Below the pieces are notes generated by a model. The model saw only the letters and a list, made by a program, of their open reading frames with translations, made no database searches and was not told where the DNA came from. A DNA stretch of 64,000 bases from Acidilutibacter cellobiosedens (lineage in GTDB: Bacteria; Bacillota; Clostridia; Tissierellales; Acidilutibacteraceae), in the NCBI RefSeq assembly GCF_004103715.1, contig NZ_CP035282.1, forward strand, positions 2,780,673 to 2,844,672. The letters are read 5' to 3'. A program made the position numbers and the translations under genes. Below are positions 56,413 to 64,000 of this stretch, piece by piece. How positions within the stretch are numbered: position 1 is the first letter of the stretch; the number at the start of each line of letters is the position of its first letter.

Positions 56413-57662
56413 AATATGGAATTATAACTATCGGTTCTCAAGGGGATATTAACCCCTTTATTGCCCTTGGAAAACGGCTTCAAAGCCGGGGACATCATGT
56501 GCGAATAGCAGCATTTCACAAGTTTGAAGAATATATCAGGTCAGAAGGCTTTGAATATGCACCACTGGCCGGGGATGCTGTCGATGTAATTCGATTGTTG
56601 ATCGGGGAACAAGTGTCCCCATTTCAATACTTCTATAATCTTGATACATTATTAAATCCCATAAAAGACGAGTTCCTTTCCGATGTGGTTTCTGCCTGCA
56701 AAGGTATGGATGCAATACTGTATTCGTTGCTTGGTGCTGTGGCATGGCATGTAGCGGACAGCTTGAATATCCCTTGCTTTCGTGTATTCTTTTTTCCGGC
56801 AGACCCGACAGGAGAATTTCCGGCAATGACAGCGCCTGGTTTACCTCTTGGTCCTGTCTATAATAGATTTACATTTGCCTGCGGGGATTTTCTTTGGACT
56901 CATGCTACGCGAAGGTTGCTAAACGATTGGCGGAAAAATTTAGGGCTTACAAAAATACGTCCTTTCTCTTTTCCCTATCGAAATTTACATGGAAAGCCAA
57001 TTCCTACCCTTTACGCATATAGCCCGATTGTTGCACCAAAACCTGATGAATGGGATGACGATAAACACATCACTGGATATTGGGTCCGTGATTCAAAAAC
57101 TGATTGGAAGCCAGACAAGACACTTGTTAACTTTTTGAAAACAGGAAGCCGGCCAATTTATATTGGCTTTGGCAGTATGGTCGGTGGTTCATTTCAACAA
57201 ATTCTTGATATTGTATTGGAGAGTCTTCGAATAACGAATCAACGCGCTATTCTTTCTGCCGGATGGGGCAATTTGCAGGAACAGCATTTACCCGACTATA
57301 TCCATCAAGTCGGATTTGTTCTCCATGAATGGCTCTTTCAACATGTTGCTGCTGTTGTTCATCACGGCGGAGCTGGAACGACGGCCACCGGATTGCGGAT
57401 GGGTGTTCCAACGATTGTAGTACCGTTTGGAGGAGATCAGCCCTATTGGGGCAATCGTGTTCATCAATTAGGAGTTGGACCAAAACCGATACCACGAAAA
57501 AAATTAGATGCAAAATGCCTTTCTGCGGCTATTTTACAAGCTATTAATAGCCAAGAAATAATTGCTAATGCTAAACATATTGGAGAAAAACTGTGTGCAG
57601 AAGACGGCGTCGGGAAAGCAGCGGATATTATTGAGCATAGAACCAAAATAGATAATTATTAA
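56409..57662 (+). CDS. GT1 family (MGT/GtfB-like) glycosyltransferase
   Basis: A 417-residue two-domain enzyme. The acceptor domain starts KYGIITIGSQGDINPFIALG. The nucleotide-sugar domain holds IYIGFGSMVG and the donor motif VVHHGGAGTTATGLRMGVPT, then PFGGDQPYWGNRV. This is the group of sterol, antibiotic and macrolide glucosyltransferases. Its base composition is visibly less AT-rich than the neighbours, a sign of transfer. No biosynthetic genes surround it, so inactivation of a toxic small molecule is one possible role. Confidence 0.88.
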   Translation: MKYGIITIGSQGDINPFIALGKRLQSRGHHVRIAAFHKFEEYIRSEGFEYAPLAGDAVDVIRLLIGEQVSPFQYFYNLDTLLNPIKDEFLSDVVSACKGMDAILYSLLGAVAWHVADSLNIPCFRVFFFPADPTGEFPAMTAPGLPLGPVYNRFTFACGDFLWTHATRRLLNDWRKNLGLTKIRPFSFPYRNLHGKPIPTLYAYSPIVAPKPDEWDDDKHITGYWVRDSKTDWKPDKTLVNFLKTGSRPIYIGFGSMVGGSFQQILDIVLESLRITNQRAILSAGWGNLQEQHLPDYIHQVGFVLHEWLFQHVAAVVHHGGAGTTATGLRMGVPTIVVPFGGDQPYWGNRVHQLGVGPKPIPRKKLDAKCLSAAILQAINSQEIIANAKHIGEKLCAEDGVGKAADIIEHRTKIDNY

Positions 57663-57752
57663 GTTGATTTTCTTAATGCATCACACAGAATTATTCATTA
57701 AAATGTATCAGAAATTTTTGTTCTGTACAACTCCAAAAAATCACAGGAATTT

Positions 57753-57779
57753 AAGGGCGGCAAGTTCGCTCTTTTTTTT
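57753..57779 (+). terminator. Terminator after the glycosyltransferase
   Basis: AGGGCG/CGCTCT stem followed by T8, ~90 nt past the stop. The rest of 57780-57967 shows no gene. Confidence 0.75.
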
Positions 57780-57967
57780 CGACACTTTTCAAATGACATA
57801 TACAAAAAATTTGTGAGGAACACTGTATCTCCGATGTGGTTCACTTTGAACATATATGGCTGGTACCTAAAGAAACAAGTAAATCTGAAAATATAAGATG
57901 GAAAGAAAATAAAAAAATTTGAAACGTTTTTATATAATCTAAGTCTTTATAGACGGGAGGTGAGAAA

Positions 57968-58444
57968 GTGAGGGACTTCGAAAAAATATATACAGAATAC
58001 TTTTCCGACGTATATAAATATGTGCTGACCATATGCCGGAACGGGGCCATTGCGGAAGAAGTTACACAGGAAACTTTTTTCAAGGCTATGCGGCATATAA
58101 ATCAATTCAACGGAAGCTGTAAATTATATGTATGGCTTTGTCAGATAGCTAAAAATACTTATTTCTCGCTTTCCAATAAGCAAAAGTGGATAAGCCCTGA
58201 TATAGATGTGGATTTCCCGGATACAACATCGGATTTAGAAAGAGATTACCTTGATAAAGACACGGCAAGGCGGTTACACGTTCTCCTTCATAATCTGAAT
58301 GAGCCATACAAAGAGGTCTTTACTTTACGGGTGTTTGGAGAACTGCCATTTTCTCAAATCGGTGAATTATTTGAGAAAACCGATAGTTGGGCAAGACTGA
58401 TTTTTTACAGAGCAAAAAAACAATTACAGGAGGCAATGAAATGA
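57968..58444 (+). CDS. ECF-type RNA polymerase sigma factor
   Basis: A 158-residue sigma-70 family protein with region 2 (about 10-75, YKYVLTICRNGAIAEEVTQE TFFKA, WLCQIAKNTYFS) and region 4 (about 105-155, LNEPYKEVFTLRVFGELPFS, ARLIFYRAKKQL). GTG 57968 follows GGGAGGTGAG. Its stop overlaps the anti-sigma start. With zf-HC2 anti-sigma and a BcrA-like ATPase downstream it forms a module that in Firmicutes often answers peptide antibiotics. Confidence 0.9.
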   Translation: MRDFEKIYTEYFSDVYKYVLTICRNGAIAEEVTQETFFKAMRHINQFNGSCKLYVWLCQIAKNTYFSLSNKQKWISPDIDVDFPDTTSDLERDYLDKDTARRLHVLLHNLNEPYKEVFTLRVFGELPFSQIGELFEKTDSWARLIFYRAKKQLQEAMK

Positions 58445-58773
58445 AAATATCTTGTGAAATCATAAGAGATTTACTGCCGTTGTACCACGATGGCGTTTGC
58501 AGTAACGATAGCAAAAAATTAGTTGAAGAACATCTTGCTTATTGTGATAGCTGTAAAGCCGAGTTGAAAGCAATGGACGATAAATTACCCATTAACGATG
58601 CGAAGCAAAATTTGAACGAAGCCGAAGCGGTAAAGAAACTGTCAAGGAGGTGGAAAAAAGGAATGATAAAATCGTTGCTGAAAGGCATTTTAATCACGAT
58701 TTTAGCCATTGCCGTTATTGTGCTTATTCTCTATTGCTTCATGGATTTTAGAATTACACCCAAACCCTATTGA
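58441..58773 (+). CDS. Zinc-finger anti-sigma factor, short form
   Basis: A 110-residue membrane anti-sigma factor. The N-terminal zf-HC2 zinc site (CEIIRDLLPLYHDGVC, EEHLAYCDSCKAEL) binds the sigma factor; a single helix lies at about 78-101. It stops nine residues after the helix, whereas relatives I recall carry a larger outer part. ATG 58441 overlaps the sigma stop by 4 nt (ATGA). The end, directly followed by the next gene's ribosome binding site, may mark a deletion. Confidence 0.82.
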   Translation: MKISCEIIRDLLPLYHDGVCSNDSKKLVEEHLAYCDSCKAELKAMDDKLPINDAKQNLNEAEAVKKLSRRWKKGMIKSLLKGILITILAIAVIVLILYCFMDFRITPKPY

Positions 58774-58788
58774 TTGGAGGAAAATAAT

Positions 58789-59346
58789 TTGAATGACTAC
58801 ATTTTAACAGCAGAGCATATCAAAAAAGAATACAACGGAAACACGGTTTTACGTGACGTTTCAATTTATATTAAGAAAGGTGAGATTTACGGCTTGATTG
58901 GTAAAAACGGTTCCGGTAAAACGACCCTGTTTCGTATTCTGACAGGACTTATTCAAAGATATAACGGAACGGTTTCCGTTGGAAAAGTTAATACTCACAA
59001 AAGCAAGGTTTCTGCAGTTATTAACTCTCCATCATTGTTTCTTAATTTGAGCGCATTTGAAAACATGAAAGCGCAAGCATTCCTGTTGGGAATTCACAAT
59101 GACAGCCGGATTAAACAAACCCTGAAAACTGTCGGATTACAGGATTATAAAAACATACTGGCAAAAAATTTCTCATTGGGCATGACCCAAAGATTGAAAT
59201 TGGGAATGGCACTGTTGAAAACCCCTGATATTCTCATTTTAGACGAACCTATTAATGGACTAGACCCCGACGGTATTGTAGAACTACGGGAACTGCTGCT
59301 CAACTTAAATCATACCGACGGAATGACAATTCTAACTTCCAGCCAG
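58789..59346 (+). pseudogene. BcrA-like ABC ATPase, truncated at the C-terminus
   Basis: The frame starts at TTG 58789 behind GGAGG and matches bacitracin/lantibiotic-type ATPases: Walker A GKNGSGKTT, signature FSLGMTQRLKLG, Walker B ILILDEPINGLDPDG. It breaks off after TILTSSQIL, where relatives read SSH and continue ~110 residues. From ~59336 the DNA belongs to the opposite-strand NUDIX gene. The H-loop His is changed or lost and the C-terminal domain and any permease are missing, so I regard it as a remnant. Confidence 0.8.
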
Positions 59347-59796
59347 ATACTTTGAAAGGAATTCCTCCACAATTTCTTCAATTGAAGAACTCAAATTTGA
59401 TGGTATTTTATCCAACGGGAAAAATCGTGCATCTCTACCTTCACTCGGATCAACTACTATTTCTCCAGAAAAATCTTTACATATATATGTAGCAGTAACA
59501 TTATAAACTTCATTCCCGTCCGGATATTTATAGTATAATTTCTCTCCTGAATAAACATTAAAAAGTTTTAGATCTCTACATATTAGTCCTACTTCTTCCA
59601 ATACTTCACGCTTAGCCGTTTGTTCAAAGCTTTCACCTAACTCCATCGCTCCACCTGGTAATCCCCACCAATCTCTGTCGATACGATGATGTAACAAAAT
59701 TTGACCTTGATCATTCAGTAAAATAACATTTGCTCCGCACATAATTATTGGTCTTGTGCCTATTAGTTTCCTTAAATCTCCAATATAATCTGTCAT
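59332..59796 (-). CDS. NUDIX hydrolase
   Basis: A 154-residue NUDIX protein with box GGAMELGESFEQTAKREVLEEVGL and the RPIIMCGANVILLNDQGQIL strand of the YjhB-like group. Its last residues (SKYLAGS) and stop are read from the antisense of the broken ATPase end, so the natural C-terminus may have been replaced. Substrate unknown. It lies ~190 nt from the TnpB remnant in a patchwork of transferred pieces. Confidence 0.85.
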   Translation of the reverse strand: MTDYIGDLRKLIGTRPIIMCGANVILLNDQGQILLHHRIDRDWWGLPGGAMELGESFEQTAKREVLEEVGLICRDLKLFNVYSGEKLYYKYPDGNEVYNVTATYICKDFSGEIVVDPSEGRDARFFPLDKIPSNLSSSIEEIVEEFLSKYLAGS

Positions 59797-59983
59797 ACCT
59801 GCCCCTCCAAAATTATACTTATTTAACCTAAATACTGATTAGCATCATAGAAATCTTACATAGCTTTCGAATCTCTGACATCTGCAACCTAACATTTCAT
59901 ATTATAATTATGGGTATTGCTAATTCTCACAAATTATATACTTTAATTGTATACATCGGCAATATCCCCTTTATGCATTATTA

Positions 59984-60037
59984 GTGAACTACACCCCACT
60001 TATAAGAAGTGGGGGCTTCGTACAGAAGATTTATAGT
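59984..60037 (-). mobile_element. IS200/IS605 right end, putative omegaRNA 3' part
   Basis: On the minus strand the tnpB tail runs into GAAGCCCCCACTTCTTATAA, a CCCCACTT/AAGTGGGG hairpin and then TAGTTCAC, which resembles the scaffold ends of IS605 elements. The ~16 nt after GTTCAC (59968-59983) would be the guide position. Confidence 0.6.
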
Positions 60038-60245
60038 CTAAGCTATCCTTATTCTAACAGGCGTATCCACTTCGCCACTACCGTATAGTGCTTTTATGCA
60101 CACAACGCTACTTTTTTTTAGTATATTCAATGCTCCGTTTACATCAGCATTTAAGCAATATCCTTTTTGGGTCTTATATAGTCCTCTTTTGCCACTGAAT
60201 TCATATTCCTTTGATGCGTTGGGATTATATTGATGTAACTTTGTA
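60038..60245 (-). pseudogene. C-terminal remnant of a TnpB RNA-guided nuclease gene
   Basis: The minus-strand frame reads NPNASKEYEFSGKRGLYKTQ, KGYCLNADVNGALNILKKS and ends VDTPVRIRIA before a TAG at 60038. The NADVNGALNI motif holds the last RuvC Asp of TnpB. Nothing of the earlier RuvC and zinc-finger parts remains, and a short piece between FSGKR and GLY seems deleted. This is therefore a dead ~70-codon tail of an IS200/IS605 element. Confidence 0.82.
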
Positions 60246-60350
60246 ATAAAGTTTAATCATTTTATTATATATATTATAAAAGTTTATTATAAATCCATAT
60301 CAACAGTGCAGAGTTAAAAAACAAAACTACATTCCTTTCAATGCTAAATT

Positions 60351-60962
60351 TTATTTTTGCAAAATATACCCTAATGCCTTTGCTGTACCAATGGGGTAAA
60401 GATATATATTATCAAAATCTAAATTTTTACACCCAGCTACTATATCAGCTCCATTATTTACTAATTCTCTCAATGTAGGCTTATAACTAACATTTTTAAC
60501 CACTTGCTCTCTAGTTAAAGCAATCACTCCTCCAACTTCATATTTTTGAAGGTTTTTAGGCTCTGTACTTAATCTTGCATTAAATATTATTATTTTATAC
60601 AATTGTCCTGCTTTTGGAGTTCCTTCTGCATGAATCATATCATATAACGCAAGAGGTTTTACATTATCCTCCACTTCAACATTCTCTATTTTACCATCAC
60701 TATGCATATACCACGTTTTTTCAGATGAAATTAGTTGTATATCAGCCTCTAATTCTTCCTTAACTTCTCGTTTCGCACAAGTAACAAAATCCTCCCCTTC
60801 CTCTAAATGACCTCCAATCCCTGCATAAAAAATATTATTTTTCATATTCTCATACTTTTTACCCGGTAAGAAAAATAAATATTTTTCATCAGTATACTTT
60901 AATGCTAATCCTACTCCAGTTTCTGTACTTTCCTTAATATAATCCGAAAGCTTATACAACAA
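60351..60962 (-). CDS. NUDIX-domain protein
   Basis: A ~203-residue protein with box GGHLEEGEDFVTCAKREVKEE. The N-terminal ~45 residues and the C-terminal ~60 residues (TLRELVNNGADIVAGCKNLD) are not typical of small MutT enzymes. TTG 60962 is 9 nt from AGGAG, whereas the ATG three codons upstream touches that box; either may be used. Substrate unknown. Confidence 0.78.
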   Translation of the reverse strand: MLYKLSDYIKESTETGVGLALKYTDEKYLFFLPGKKYENMKNNIFYAGIGGHLEEGEDFVTCAKREVKEELEADIQLISSEKTWYMHSDGKIENVEVEDNVKPLALYDMIHAEGTPKAGQLYKIIIFNARLSTEPKNLQKYEVGGVIALTREQVVKNVSYKPTLRELVNNGADIVAGCKNLDFDNIYLYPIGTAKALGYILQK

Positions 60963-61029
60963 ATCTATCATCTCCTAATTAATTAGTATAGTATTATCTC
61001 AATACTATCTATTTCATACACTGGAATTA

Positions 61030-61359
61030 TTATTGTTCTATTTCCCGAATCATTTTAAAAACATTATCATCAATAATAAATCTCAAGTTATAATAATCGT
61101 CTCCCTTTAAAAGGAGGCTCAAGTATTCTTTTTCAGATATGTTATTATATCCAATAGTTGTTTTTCTACAAACATCATACTTTTCATAATTGTTAAGAAG
61201 CCTTTCAACTAATAAAGAAAGATATTTTGCTTGATCATAAGATAAATGCATAGGGTATGCATGAACTTTATTCCAAAATACTGTTTCAATTTTTCTAGTT
61301 CCATATAGTTTATTAAACTTATCATAATCTTGATATAAAATAGTACCAGGATAAAGCAT
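61030..61359 (-). CDS. Unknown 109-residue protein, possibly a fragment
   Basis: The frame begins MLYPGTILYQDYDKFNKLYG and contains a Tyr/Leu-rich helical middle. I recognise no domain. There is no ribosome binding site before the ATG, and a terminator-like hairpin (61396-61441) lies just upstream, so this may be the tail of a lost gene. The 70 nt to the NUDIX gene would allow co-transcription. Confidence 0.4.
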   Translation of the reverse strand: MLYPGTILYQDYDKFNKLYGTRKIETVFWNKVHAYPMHLSYDQAKYLSLLVERLLNNYEKYDVCRKTTIGYNNISEKEYLSLLLKGDDYYNLRFIIDDNVFKMIREIEQ

Positions 61360-61395
61360 AGTTGGCTTAAGTGATACTCCGCAAATTTTGATAAA

Positions 61396-61441
61396 AACCC
61401 CGCAACAAATCAGAAATTATTCTGTATCTACTGCGAGGTTT
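61396..61441 (-). repeat. Hairpin copy 1 related to 61805-61852
   Basis: A CCCCGCA...TGCGAGG hairpin with GGGGTTTTT at its minus-strand foot. Its 46-nt sequence is clearly similar to the one at 61805-61852, in the same orientation. Confidence 0.6.
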
Positions 61442-61467
61442 CACAAAGTTCATTATTATAGAGTAAA

Positions 61468-61918
61468 TGTATATTTAAAATAAACTCCGCTCCAAACCGA
61501 AATCCCTCAAACCCTTATCCCTTCTCGCCTTATGCCCATTTTCCTAATTCTTTCCATATAATAAAGTCGGTTCAAAAATTCCATATTTTCATTCCATTTA
61601 ATAACATTTATTCCTTAATTCTTGTAGTAATTTTTAAAATAAAGTCGGTTCCAAATAGGGATAAGGTGAAAGGAAAAAGGTATAAGGTTGCATTTTCTAT
61701 TGTCTTATTTCAGTGTTATTTCAATCAACATATCGTTTTCAATTCCTTTAAAATCAATACCTTTAGCCTTATTACTTACCCCTTAACCCTTTCTTACAGA
61801 AAACAAACCCCGCAGCAAATGAAGATTTCTCCTGCATCTGCTACGGGATTTTGGAACGGACTTTATTTTTATGGAGCGAACTTTATTTTAATGGAGTCAA
61901 CTTTATTTGAATTATACA
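61468..61918. mobile_element. Gene-free ~450-bp element with Tn7-like ends
   Basis: Six copies of a ~20-bp motif (consensus AATAAAGTyssyTCCAwA) point inward. Three are spaced ~80 bp apart on the left (61477, 61560, 61636, plus strand). Three are contiguous at exact 20-bp steps on the right (61852, 61872, 61892, minus strand). The ends read TGTATATT and TGTATAAT, each 8-10 bp before the first motif. This asymmetric layout and the AATAAAGT core recall TnsB sites of Tn7. The interior has no convincing gene. No exact 5-bp target duplication is seen (AGTAA versus AGTTA). Confidence 0.6.
61805..61852 (-). repeat. Hairpin copy 2 at the inner edge of the right-end repeats
   Basis: CCCCGCAGCA...TGCTACGGG stem; on the minus strand it ends CGGGGTTTGTTTT, so it could stop transcription entering from the SIR2 gene. 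Confidence 0.6.
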
Positions 61919-62072
61919 TAGTTAAGGTCAAGAAGACTTGGGATAAGGAAATAAGCATTTTATATCCGTTATTCTATATAAACAACTGTAACTTGAAAGT
62001 CCACTATGCAAAATAAAGCCCTCATCAATTCTTCGTAGTAAATGTAAAGTTTCTTATCTGTTTAAGTAATAT

Positions 62073-64000
62073 TTATTTATTTTGTTTATACTCAATAAAT
62101 AGGTTTCCTGATTTACTTTTTATTACTGTGAAGTTCTTTTCTTTTTCATCTAACACTATATTTTTAGTCTCTATATAAGCGTCATCACAATGAATATGTG
62201 GGCGACCTAATGTTAATTCAGTTCCAAAGAGTTCTATAGTTTCTTCCTCTTCACCTTCTATATCAAATTCAAATGCATCGCTATTTTCTTTATTATATAA
62301 AGCAATTATCTTTTCATCTTCAACTGGCAATTCCTCAATATACAATTTACCATTGTTTTGAATGATATTACCTAGCCTATTAATTATATCGATATCATCA
62401 TATGATATTTTATCTGGCACGTTAAAATTAACATGAAAATATTTTTGTATTTTTATGAGGTTCGAGTAAGCAAATTCTTGCAGTTTAAACGATTCAATAA
62501 ATTCTTTCAAATTATCTTTTTCAATCGATATGTCAGGCAAATCAAAATGAATACTGTAATCATCTGCTCTATATAGTGATACTTTTTCTCCATTAAACCA
62601 CTTTAAAAGCAACTTTGAAACCTTACTTCCTTCATATATATCTGATGGTTTTAACCATTGAATATTAATTTTTTTATCTTCAATTATGCAATGATGCTCG
62701 TCTATACTTTTTAGTAAAAACTTGAATATTATTCTAAAACTTTTATGATTTATTTCAGTTTGTATTAAAAACTTAGAAACATATCTTTTAAATATGACAT
62801 TTTCAGGTTCATCTACGTCTTGAAAATATAGGTGTCCTACATACTCTTCCTCTGGATGAGGTATTAAATGTAAACTATTAGTTATCTGTAAACATTGTGG
62901 AACCGAATTTATGCTATAGCCATTAATTTTACTATCTATTTCTTTAATAAATTCACCAGGTATAGTAATAGGTTCAAAACTTTTACCATTCAAAAATTCA
63001 TATAATTTTTTCATTATATCAATATACTCTTCGTCTTTTTTATTACTTTCAAATCTAATGCTTAAGTTCATATTAACATTATCTGAATTACCATTTAATA
63101 AACCTATGGAAGATAAATATGGATACTGTCCGAAAATTTGGAAATCTAATTTTACTCCTTCTTTTTCAAAAACTTTTTTAACTTTTTGAAATTGTACTAA
63201 ACCTTTACTACAATCTTCAATTAATTTGTCTTTAATATCCTTTTCCAATTTAGGAATAATTTCTTCCGCAGACATCGGTATATAGGATATATTTTTTGTT
63301 GCTAAATAAGCCTGTTTATATTCAGGTAATTGTGGTATTGCTAAAAAACATTCATTACCAAATTGTCCCAACTTATCAATTATCTTATCAAAAATAAATT
63401 GGATATTAGGGTCTTCCAAAGAATATCCCACAAAAAAAATCGATTTCTTTGCAATAATAGATTTTATCTCTGTCCATAATGGCCTAAATATATCACTATC
63501 AAAAAACTTTAAATAATCCGATTTTGTTATTATGATTAAATCTGGATTAGTAAAATCAGAATGTATTTTAAATAACTTAACTTTATCAGAATTAATCGAT
63601 GAAAATGCTGTAGCAATAGACTCATCTCTAATAATTACCTCTATATCATTTCCATATGCTCTTTCAAATAAATCATCAAAATTTGTTGTAATAATTGTTT
63701 GTATTTGGGGTATGTTTTTTAATGAATTATGTACATATAAATCTGAAACATTAATGTCTACTTGCAAAGCATTTTTGATTATTGAAAATAACTCTGTTTT
63801 TTTATTATTACGCATTTTGACAAATTCTTCTGCTACTTCTGGTAAAGTGTTATAATGACTTAGTAGTTCCTTTTCACTTTGTGTCGCACTTGATTTAATT
63901 TTTTGTACTAATTCTGCTCCCATCGGCACTCCTGCGTATTTTGAGAATCCTGCTCCAACCCAAAGAACTACTTCATTATTTCTAATTTTATTTAATAGTT
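62073..64000 (-). CDS. SIR2-domain protein, probable anti-phage effector (5' end outside window)
   Basis: At least 642 residues; the frame stays open to the right edge. The N-terminal SIR2-like domain shows the NAD site VGAGFSKYAGVP (63915-63965 region, upstream of the first in-frame start), ITTNFDDLFERA, LFKIHSDFTNPD and FVGYSLEDPNIQFI. The remaining ~370 residues match nothing I recognise. SIR2 domains of this type (SIR2_2) serve in defence proteins that deplete NAD on infection. The usual HG pair reads HS here. No partner gene is visible downstream; any partner would be beyond the window. Confidence 0.8.
   Translation of the reverse strand, partial: LLNKIRNNEVVLWVGAGFSKYAGVPMGAELVQKIKSSATQSEKELLSHYNTLPEVAEEFVKMRNNKKTELFSIIKNALQVDINVSDLYVHNSLKNIPQIQTIITTNFDDLFERAYGNDIEVIIRDESIATAFSSINSDKVKLFKIHSDFTNPDLIIITKSDYLKFFDSDIFRPLWTEIKSIIAKKSIFFVGYSLEDPNIQFIFDKIIDKLGQFGNECFLAIPQLPEYKQAYLATKNISYIPMSAEEIIPKLEKDIKDKLIEDCSKGLVQFQKVKKVFEKEGVKLDFQIFGQYPYLSSIGLLNGNSDNVNMNLSIRFESNKKDEEYIDIMKKLYEFLNGKSFEPITIPGEFIKEIDSKINGYSINSVPQCLQITNSLHLIPHPEEEYVGHLYFQDVDEPENVIFKRYVSKFLIQTEINHKSFRIIFKFLLKSIDEHHCIIEDKKINIQWLKPSDIYEGSKVSKLLLKWFNGEKVSLYRADDYSIHFDLPDISIEKDNLKEFIESFKLQEFAYSNLIKIQKYFHVNFNVPDKISYDDIDIINRLGNIIQNNGKLYIEELPVEDEKIIALYNKENSDAFEFDIEGEEEETIELFGTELTLGRPHIHCDDAYIETKNIVLDEKEKNFTVIKSKSGNLFIEYKQNK

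Noticed and set aside
58774-58790. TTG at 58774 as start of the BcrA-like ATPase
   Set aside because: It overlaps the GGAGG box; TTG at 58789 lies at the normal distance behind it.
61477-61910. CRISPR-like array of ~20-bp repeats
   Set aside because: Copies occur in both orientations, with spacings of ~80 bp on one side and 20 bp on the other, and are imperfect. That fits transposase sites, not a CRISPR array.
61666-62016. Plus-strand 116-residue reading frame
   Set aside because: It runs through the repeats and hairpin of the mini-element, has no ribosome binding site and an implausible composition.

Overview
The window looks like a low-GC, anaerobic Firmicute of the class Clostridia or a close relative. 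AT-rich intergenic DNA, strong AGGAGG-type ribosome binding sites, frequent GTG/TTG starts, rubredoxin, rubrerythrin, a clostridial-type Cys-rich peptide locus, a GlnK/GlnL-like sensor pair and a mannose-family PTS all point that way. No rRNA or species marker is present, so I go no further than that. Nearly every gene lies on the minus strand.

Region 1 (1-12.8 kb): after the truncated start of typA comes a ten-gene minus-strand operon that I read as a Cys-rich ribosomally made peptide (RiPP) system. In transcription order it encodes an FtsX-type permease, its ATPase, a SPASM radical SAM maturase, a TIGR04066-like protein, a degenerate acyl-carrier-like protein, precursor B, a large permease, a cytoplasmic subtilisin-like protease, an ABC exporter, precursor A and a second copy of the large permease. 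The two precursor-permease pairs are a tandem duplication, and a vestige of the exporter's 3' end sits in front of precursor B.

Region 2 (13.2-42.3 kb) is mostly core: a branched-chain amino acid ABC operon (livKHMGF); a mannose-type PTS operon with two mannose-6-phosphate isomerase homologues, a fused IIC-IID and an RpiR regulator; a GlnK/GlnL-like two-component pair; a secreted YcdB/SLH protein; an anti-sigma-type ATPase; rubredoxin; the protein-quality genes tig-clpP-clpX-lon-engB with a tRNA-Leu upstream; and an oppABCDF peptide transporter.

Region 3 (42.3-55.3 kb) is a mixed set of single genes: mnmA, a HAD phosphatase, DegV, rubrerythrin, an HD-GYP protein, a GyrI-like protein, an internally deleted WYL regulator, a NUDIX hydrolase, three GNATs, an AI-2E-type transporter with a tandem-repeat leader, and a chemotaxis receptor with almost no sensor domain.

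Region 4 (55.3-64 kb) is accessory. It starts with a tyrosine recombinase next to a 22-bp inverted repeat that encloses a promoter, which looks like an invertible switch between the recombinase and the chemoreceptor. It continues with a glycosyltransferase, an ECF sigma/anti-sigma pair, a truncated BcrA-like ATPase, two NUDIX proteins, the tail of a TnpB gene with its putative omegaRNA end, a gene-free ~450-bp element whose ends have the layout of Tn7 transposase-binding sites, and the start-truncated part of a SIR2-domain protein of probable anti-phage type.

The strongest second-look items are the duplicated peptide system, the invertible-promoter candidate at 55.4-55.6 kb and the Tn7-like mini-element at 61.47-61.92 kb.
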